The position numbers and the translations under genes were made by a program. Below are positions 6,992 through 11,632 of a DNA stretch of 11,632 nucleotides, piece after piece; the stretch's first letter is position 1, and each line of letters begins with the position of its first letter. This DNA is from Acidocella sp. Lineage in GTDB: Bacteria; Pseudomonadota; Alphaproteobacteria; Acetobacterales; Acetobacteraceae. Under the pieces are notes generated by a model. It did no database searches. It saw only the letters and a program-made list of their open reading frames with translations, and had not been told where the DNA came from. Where the stretch lies: contig JAQUAC010000041.1 in assembly GCA_028687415.1 (NCBI GenBank), positions 1 through 11,632 of the forward strand, read 5' to 3'.

Positions 6992-9900
6992 TCACCGCCC
7001 GCGCCGCCGCGATTGCCGGGGTTGCTTCTCCCACCCGGGCACTCGCTCGGCCCGCTGGCCAAGCTCACGCCAGAATTCTACATCACTCTGGCGGCTTGCC
7101 GCCTGGCGGCGGCTGAGGCTGGCAAGCATTTCCGCCACATCTGCGCCTATACGGGCTACCCGCCCCAGCACCTTACCATGGCGGTGTAAATGCGCCGTCA
7201 AAGCGGGCAGCGTCTCCTCAAATGCCTGCGCAATCCGGCGGCTCAACATCCGCTCTCGCAGCATCGAAGCCTGCTCCAGACCGCCCTCGCGCGCTTCCGC
7301 CGCCTGGTGCACTCTCTGCACCGCCTGCACTGCCCCGCGCCGCAGCCCGGCTGCACGCTCCATCAGCGCCAGCGCCGCTTGCTTCTCGGGCGCTTGCGCA
7401 AAATTGCGCACGATGTTGTTCCGCACATCACCGCGCCCGATCTCGCGCCGGTCGCCCAGCGGCCGCCGTGCGATGATCTCGGCGCGCTCCGCCCCTTCCG
7501 ACGTCACGATAAAACTCTGCTCCCGGTGCCGGCTGCCTGAGGTATAGGCTCCGAATGCCGAGACCAGCTTCGTGCCAGCCGGCATCGCATGAATGTGCTC
7601 GGTAACTGTGCTCCCCTGTGCGGTGTTGGTGGTCAACGCATCGCCATAGGCCAGTTGAACTCTACCATTTGGCTCGCCCCGCAAGCTCTCCCAGGCCACC
7701 AGACCTTCCCGGCCTGTTATGGTCTTCAAGGTCAGCCCGGCCTCATCAATGGCGGCGATCTCCAGCACCGTGCCGTTGCGCCCGATATTCCCGACCGTGC
7801 CGGTCTCCATGAACTTGGCATTCGTGCGCCTGAAGAGGCGGACCCGGTCACCCACTGCAAGTGCCAATTCATAGTCCCGCTCCCCAGCGCCATCGGTGGC
7901 TTTGACCGTGATATGATCCGCACTGATCTCCCTCATATCCCGGCGCTGCTGGCGGATGGCCAAGCTGATATCATGCGCCTCGGCGTTACTCGGCGCGCTC
8001 ACCGAGATGCTGAAGTCCGGCCGATCATTATTTGCCTCAACCCGCTGACGCCAAAGCCGGGCAATGTATTGCACCGCCTCATCATACCCGCCCGGCACGA
8101 TTTTGAGGGTCCCATTCTCATCTTTGCGTCGTATCGCCTCTTCCGTCTGGCCATTGCGCAGCATCAGCACGGTCTCACGTTCTTGCTCCGCTGTCTGCCG
8201 CACCGAGGAGCCCAATTCCGGCACCTTGTCGACCCCCAACGCCCGGCGCAGCAGTTCGATCACCGGCCCGGCCTCCACCGCCTGCATCTGCTTGGGGTCA
8301 CCAATCATCACCAGTTGGAATTTGTGCGCCGCCTGCGCCGCCATGATCGCGTTCAACTGGCGCGTACCAAGCAGCCCCACCTCATCGACCACCACGACCG
8401 ATTTGCGATCGAGCCGGATCGTGCCTCGCTCCACCCCCCGCAGGAACGCCGCGACGGCCCGGGTATCGGCCGCCGGAATGCCCGCCTCGGCCAGATCATC
8501 CGATTGCCGCCATGCCAGGGCAATACCATGCACGGCCCTGCCGTCATCCTGCCAGGCCCGGACCAAGGGCTTCAGCAGCGTGCTCTTGCCGGAACCTGCC
8601 ACGCCGATTGCCAGACCAATCCGCCCGCCAGCGCCCAATTGATCAATAATCCGCCGCTGCGCCTTGCCATGCGCGCTGGTAAAATCGATCTCCGGGAACG
8701 CGGCTACCGCCGCCGCGATGGCTTTGCGTGTGAGGGCGGCACTACGATCCCGAGCTCCAGCCCTTGCCGTTTCAATAAGCCGCTGTTCCTCTCGCAGCTC
8801 CAGCGTGGTGGTGATCGCCACACGGTCCCTCCCCTGCCGTCCTGGCACCCGGCCCCAGATCAACGCGGCATCCTCACCCTGACGCTGTACGCCCCGCTCG
8901 CGGAAGGCTTGGGTCAGAGCATCCAGGTCATTGGCCTCGCCAATCCCTGCTGCGATCAGCCCTTTGGCGGCGGCAATCCTGGCATCCGCGCCGTCGATCA
9001 CCGCCCGCCGGTCGAACTGCTTGCTCAGCAACGGCAGAGCCGCCTGGAAGGCCGTCTCCAGCCGCTGCTCTCGGCTGGGCAAGGGGGCGATTTCACTGGG
9101 GCGCAGGACACTGCGATGCCGGTAGCCCAGCCTTGCCGCCATTGCCCGCCAAGCAGCAAGATCGCTGACATCATCGCTCTTGGCCTCACGCGGATTCTGC
9201 ACCCCGGATTTGAGCAGGGCAATTTTGCGGGCGGGCGCAAGCTTGTCCCAATCAAGCCTCTGCGCCCGCGCATAGACCCGCGCCGCCTCGGTGCCGCTTA
9301 CTGTGCGCTTGCTAAATTGCGCCACGACGCTTTCCGGCACGGCGGAGAGCTTGGCCATTTCGGTGCGGGCATCGAGCTCCACGGCCACGCCATGGGCGCG
9401 CAGATGATCGGCGAGATAGGCCTGATACAGCGCGCCCCATTCATGGATCCGCCCTTCAAGCAATGCGAGGTTGATGCTACCCACCCGGCCGCTCGGCGTC
9501 TCCACGACGTTGAACAGCGCGACATGGGTGTGCATCTGCATATCGCCCGGCGCCCGGCCCTGCGTTCCGGTGAGCGTGTGCAATTCCGTCACCGGCTCCC
9601 CATGCTCATCCGCCCGCACGATCTCAACCGTCGGCCGCGCCGCGTAATGGTCGAACGACACCCAGCCAATGGAACCGGCCTCATAACCTCGCTTGGCCGC
9701 ATCGCCGATCGAGGCGCGGCCGATTTCGTGCTCGATGACCGCCATGACGCTGTCAATCGCGTCCCGATGCGCCTGATGCAGCATCGCCTGTTCGGCTTTG
9801 GTGGGCGCAAAGGCCCAGGCGATGGAGAGGGATTTGGGCGCGGAGAAGGTCAGATCGATATAGCCAATCCGCATCTTGGCAGCTTCAAGCAAGGTTCGAT

Positions 9901-10816
9901 ACTGGCGCGCACTCACCTCCCGTCCCTCGGCATCTCGCCCGGCCAGAATATGCGCCCGCTGTTCGGGGGAAGGTGTTTTGTCCTTGACGCCCAGGCCCGA
10001 GAGCAAACGCCGAAGCGCGCGTTCGGCTTCCTCGGCGGACAATGCCTCGCCATCCACTTTCTGGCCCGCCAGCATCCGCTCTAATTGTTCGCGCGTCGGC
10101 ACCTGCGCCGCATCCACCCCAAATATCTGCGCCAGTGGCAGGCTCGATGCGCGCCGCACCTTCCCCTCGATGGCGCCGCCATCGGCGCGCTGGCCGTTAA
10201 GCAAACACGCCACCTCATCGGGCTTCAGACCACGCCGCAAATCAATCCCCAGCCGCCGCGCCAGCAGCGGGTTCATGTCCCGCCTTGGCGTTGCCGTGGC
10301 GCTGCTGCGGTCGGGCGTGCTCGCGACCGCGGCCATCGCGGCGTCGAGACGCTGTGCTATGCCTTCGATCACAGCGGCACTCGCGCTATCCACACCACCT
10401 TGATGACCACTGCCGACGCCAAAACCAGAACCGGTTCCAGACAAACGCACCAGACAGGCCAGCGCCTCGTCCCGGCCCGTCAGTCCCGCCGCCGCGAAAG
10501 CCGCGACCGCGTGCAAGATCAACTCATCCCCGCCTTGTTCCAGGCCTGGGCCGCGAGACAGACCGCTCTCGGCGAAGCGGGCCACTTCCGCTTGCACCAG
10601 CCCATCCAATGTTTCCGCCGCCAATGGCGCGCCACTTACGATGAACCGGCCATAACGCGAGGCGGCAGCATCGGCGAGCGTCGGCGGCGTCACGCCCTGC
10701 TCGTAATATTCCGCCATCGCCGCCATCTCGGGCGACAAGGTTTGTTGCAGCAAATGCTCGCTCATGAACCGCGCGGCACCCGGTGCCCCTGCTGCTCCGG
10801 TGCGATAGGTTAGCAT
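6992..10816 (-). CDS. MobF-family conjugative relaxase-helicase (TrwC/TraI type)
   Basis: This 1274-residue protein should nick oriT through a tyrosine, stay bound to the 5' end, unwind the plasmid and be exported with the strand through the coupling protein. Tyr37-Tyr38 in AEYYEQG match the first Tyr pair of TrwC (YYEDG). The TrwC core starts at IGYIDLTFSAPKS (317-329). The metal-binding histidines include H429 and H431 in QMHTHVALFN, with H390 or H413 as the third. The RecD-like helicase has Walker A GVAGSGKS (738-745), Walker B VDEV (Asp811), GDPKQ (839-843), AQGST (1066-1070) and YTSGSRHR (1091-1098). The tail is Arg-rich. About 280 residues lie between Tyr and core, against about 70 in TrwC; a Gly-rich linker (126-141) and three repeats fill this space. 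GAGGA sits seven bases before the ATG, which directly abuts the upstream stop, so translation is probably coupled. Confidence 0.9.
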   Translation of the reverse strand: MLTYRTGAAGAPGAARFMSEHLLQQTLSPEMAAMAEYYEQGVTPPTLADAAASRYGRFIVSGAPLAAETLDGLVQAEVARFAESGLSRGPGLEQGGDELILHAVAAFAAAGLTGRDEALACLVRLSGTGSGFGVGSGHQGGVDSASAAVIEGIAQRLDAAMAAVASTPDRSSATATPRRDMNPLLARRLGIDLRRGLKPDEVACLLNGQRADGGAIEGKVRRASSLPLAQIFGVDAAQVPTREQLERMLAGQKVDGEALSAEEAERALRRLLSGLGVKDKTPSPEQRAHILAGRDAEGREVSARQYRTLLEAAKMRIGYIDLTFSAPKSLSIAWAFAPTKAEQAMLHQAHRDAIDSVMAVIEHEIGRASIGDAAKRGYEAGSIGWVSFDHYAARPTVEIVRADEHGEPVTELHTLTGTQGRAPGDMQMHTHVALFNVVETPSGRVGSINLALLEGRIHEWGALYQAYLADHLRAHGVAVELDARTEMAKLSAVPESVVAQFSKRTVSGTEAARVYARAQRLDWDKLAPARKIALLKSGVQNPREAKSDDVSDLAAWRAMAARLGYRHRSVLRPSEIAPLPSREQRLETAFQAALPLLSKQFDRRAVIDGADARIAAAKGLIAAGIGEANDLDALTQAFRERGVQRQGEDAALIWGRVPGRQGRDRVAITTTLELREEQRLIETARAGARDRSAALTRKAIAAAVAAFPEIDFTSAHGKAQRRIIDQLGAGGRIGLAIGVAGSGKSTLLKPLVRAWQDDGRAVHGIALAWRQSDDLAEAGIPAADTRAVAAFLRGVERGTIRLDRKSVVVVDEVGLLGTRQLNAIMAAQAAHKFQLVMIGDPKQMQAVEAGPVIELLRRALGVDKVPELGSSVRQTAEQERETVLMLRNGQTEEAIRRKDENGTLKIVPGGYDEAVQYIARLWRQRVEANNDRPDFSISVSAPSNAEAHDISLAIRQQRRDMREISADHITVKATDGAGERDYELALAVGDRVRLFRRTNAKFMETGTVGNIGRNGTVLEIAAIDEAGLTLKTITGREGLVAWESLRGEPNGRVQLAYGDALTTNTAQGSTVTEHIHAMPAGTKLVSAFGAYTSGSRHREQSFIVTSEGAERAEIIARRPLGDRREIGRGDVRNNIVRNFAQAPEKQAALALMERAAGLRRGAVQAVQRVHQAAEAREGGLEQASMLRERMLSRRIAQAFEETLPALTAHLHRHGKVLGRVARIGADVAEMLASLSRRQAASRQSDVEFWRELGQRAERVPGWEKQPRQSRRRGR
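9914..10228 (-). repeat. Three tandem LLxGQ..DG units inside the relaxase
   Basis: Residues 197-216, 239-259 and 281-301 share the pattern (Pro)(x)2(Glu)...(Leu)(Leu/Ala)xGlyGln/Arg x2 (Asp/Glu)Gly x2 (hydrophobic). The aligned glycines are 208, 251 and 293, giving a regular 42-43 residue period. TrwC, as I recall it, has one such LLAG...G segment just before DLTFSAPKS. I infer duplication of this small helical module. The nucleotide copies are diverged, so it is an old duplication, not a recent DNA repeat. Confidence 0.6.
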
Positions 10817-11224
10817 TCAGCCGTCCTCATCACCCATGGCCGGACCCAGCGGCAACTCCGGCCCGTTCTGGTCAGGCGAAGCTTCGGCAGATGACATGCC
10901 AAAGGCCACGCTCAGGATTTGCGCCAACCCGTCGAATTTACGCTCCACATCGCCAACCGAGGCATCCAGCTCCATGATGGCGGTCGTAAGGCCCTGCAGG
11001 GTCGTGAGCAGCGGCGAGGGTGCGGACTCCTCGGCAGCGAACTCGTTGAGCTTGCGCAGCAGCGTGGTCTGCACGTGCAGCGTATCCAGCATCAGCCCCA
11101 GCGCGCCATTCATCGCCGCCTGCCCGGCATCCAATGCCGCTAGCCGCGCGGCAATCGCCTCCAGGGATAAAGGCGGCGATGGCTGCCCTCCTCGACGCTC
11201 TGCCTTGTCACCCTGGCGTTCCAT
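10817..11224 (-). CDS. Hypothetical protein with coiled-coil potential, relaxase operon
   Basis: I do not recognise this 135-residue protein. A charged N-terminus (KAERRGG) leads into a helical stretch, about residues 20-65, rich in Ala and Leu with heptad-like spacing (AIAARLAALDAG, LMLDTLHVQTTLLRKL). A second helix follows (LDASVGDVERKFDGLAQIL), and the tail is acidic and Pro-rich. No signal peptide or membrane segment is seen. The gene ends in a TGA immediately followed by the relaxase ATG and contains that gene's GAGGA ribosome-binding site, so the two are translated together. A role as a relaxase accessory or relaxosome component is inferred from this placement alone. The start is the ATG at 11224; a GTG at 11227 is equally possible, and neither has a visible Shine-Dalgarno sequence. 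Confidence 0.75.
   Translation of the reverse strand: MERQGDKAERRGGQPSPPLSLEAIAARLAALDAGQAAMNGALGLMLDTLHVQTTLLRKLNEFAAEESAPSPLLTTLQGLTTAIMELDASVGDVERKFDGLAQILSVAFGMSSAEASPDQNGPELPLGPAMGDEDG
10824..10828 (-). promoter_or_regulatory. Ribosome-binding site of the relaxase
   Basis: GAGGA on the minus strand lies seven bases before the relaxase ATG, inside the last codons of the upstream gene. It supports the start at 10816 and means upstream ribosomes terminate within reach of this start. Confidence 0.65.
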
Positions 11225-11241
11225 CACACGAGTTGGGGAAT

Positions 11242-11257
11242 GCCGGAGTGCCCCGGC
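11242..11257. repeat. Short GC hairpin between two transfer genes
   Basis: GCCGG (11242-11246) and CCGGC (11253-11257) form a five-base stem with a six-base loop in the 52-base gap between the two small genes. A GGGG/CCCC pairing around it is an alternative fold. No T run follows. In GC-rich DNA this is weak evidence for a regulatory structure. Confidence 0.25.
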
Positions 11258-11276
11258 GTGGAACCTCCAGGGATTG

Positions 11277-11501
11277 TCACGGCGTCAGCCGCCGCCGGTG
11301 CGTCACGTCCAAGGGCGGTGCATCCAGATCATTGAGCGTTGGCTGGCGCGCGCTATCGGGGATACGCGCCTCCGCCCGCGCATCGCGCAACAGGCTCGCT
11401 GCCCGGGTGAGGGCCGCATTCTTCTCCGGCCCGGATTTGCTGGCCACTGACAGCCAGTACGCGGCGGCGGCACGGTCAAGATCGGCGTCGATTTCAGACA
11501 T
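11277..11501 (-). CDS. Small hypothetical protein of the transfer operon
   Basis: I do not recognise this 74-residue protein. It begins MSEIDADLDRAAAAYW, is helical and Ala/Arg-rich to about residue 46, then has a Pro-rich tail ending in THRRRLTP. No cysteine, signal peptide or membrane segment is present. The frame stays open upstream to 11624, but the real start is very likely the ATG at 11501. AGGAG (11515-11511 on the minus strand) stands nine bases before it, and the upstream stretch is better explained as the end of the coupling-protein gene in another frame. It starts four bases after that gene's TAA, so it belongs to the same operon. Small helical proteins between coupling protein and relaxase are often transfer accessories; that is inference. 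Confidence 0.72.
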   Translation of the reverse strand: MSEIDADLDRAAAAYWLSVASKSGPEKNAALTRAASLLRDARAEARIPDSARQPTLNDLDAPPLDVTHRRRLTP

Positions 11502-11505
11502 TGGG

Positions 11506-11631
11506 TTATGCTCCTTCCCGGTTTGATTGCTGGTTGGTGCCGGCCTGACGCACCGGCTTATGGAAGCGGTTTTCCGCCACGCGCGCCCGCATCTCCGGCC
11601 GCCTAAAATAAATCGCCCGCCCACAGCGCAA
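11506..11631 (-). CDS. T4SS coupling protein (VirD4/TraG type), last 41 residues (partial)
   Basis: The minus-strand frame is open from the right edge to a TAA at 11508-11506. It reads LRCGRAIYFRRPEMRARVAENRFH and then a polar tail rich in Gln/Asn. The Leu-Arg-Cys...Ile-Tyr-Phe segment followed by a helix resembles the end of VirD4/TraG coupling proteins, where an 'IRxxxIRYF' strand closes the ATPase domain. Such proteins are inner-membrane hexamers that hand the relaxase-DNA complex to the type IV secretion channel. The order coupling protein, small genes, relaxase supports the assignment. Only the tail is visible, so the family call rests on one short motif plus context. Its last codons contain the ribosome-binding site of the next gene. 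Confidence 0.55.
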   Translation of the reverse strand: MRCGRAIYFRRPEMRARVAENRFHKPVRQAGTNQQSNREGA

Positions 11632-11632
11632 C

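Noticed and set aside
7589..10084. Open frame of 831 codons on the plus strand opposite the relaxase gene
   Set aside because: It is antisense to a well-supported relaxase with all catalytic motifs in the other strand. Its product is rich in Pro, His and Arg with no recognisable domain, the usual shadow of GC-rich coding DNA.
11225..11276. oriT in the gap between the small transfer genes
   Set aside because: Only a five-base stem is present; no longer inverted repeats, AT-rich nic region or known nick consensus could be recognised.
11502..11624. Longer start for the 74-residue protein, at 11624
   Set aside because: The extension is Arg/Cys/Ser-rich, overlaps a better coupling-protein tail in another frame, and a good AGGAG precedes the ATG at 11501.
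1..11632. tRNA, rRNA, CRISPR array, insertion sequence or transposase
   Set aside because: No spaced direct repeats, cloverleaf-like sequence, transposase motifs or terminal inverted repeats were seen on either strand.

Overview
The window reads as a piece of a GC-rich alphaproteobacterial mobile element, a conjugative plasmid or integrative conjugative element. Overall GC is roughly 60-65% and gene packing is very tight. The relaxase resembles what I remember from Acetobacteraceae and related plasmids; that assignment is from memory, not from a search.

The plus-strand half (1-6072) is a three-gene restriction-modification operon. It holds the C-terminal part of a type III-like restriction helicase/nuclease subunit (PD...ExK nuclease), a 990-residue N6-adenine DNA methyltransferase of the Mod type (DPPY before DPTCGSGT), and a UvrD-like SF1 helicase with a RelE/ParE-toxin-like domain at its N-terminus. 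The junctions are a 1-base TGATG overlap and a 2-base gap, so the genes are very probably co-translated. The target-recognition part of Mod lies in an island of about 50% GC inside a 62-70% GC gene, which suggests exchange of specificity.

The minus-strand half (11632 down to 6103) is a conjugation operon: the last 41 residues of a VirD4/TraG-type coupling protein, two small proteins of unknown function (74 and 135 aa), and a 1274-residue MobF (TrwC/TraI-type) relaxase-helicase. Downstream, after a 53-base AT-rich gap with a palindrome, is a toxin-antitoxin pair: a DUF1778/ribbon-helix-helix antitoxin and a GNAT acetyltransferase toxin of the TacT/AtaT type, joined by a TGATG overlap. The toxin carries Trp where the family has its catalytic Tyr.

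The two halves converge on a 30-base gap (6073-6102). Coupling protein and relaxase would act in DNA transfer. The toxin-antitoxin pair and the R-M operon would act as stabilisation and defence cargo. No tRNA, rRNA, CRISPR array, transposase or oriT was recognised. There is no gene-free stretch over 300 bases.
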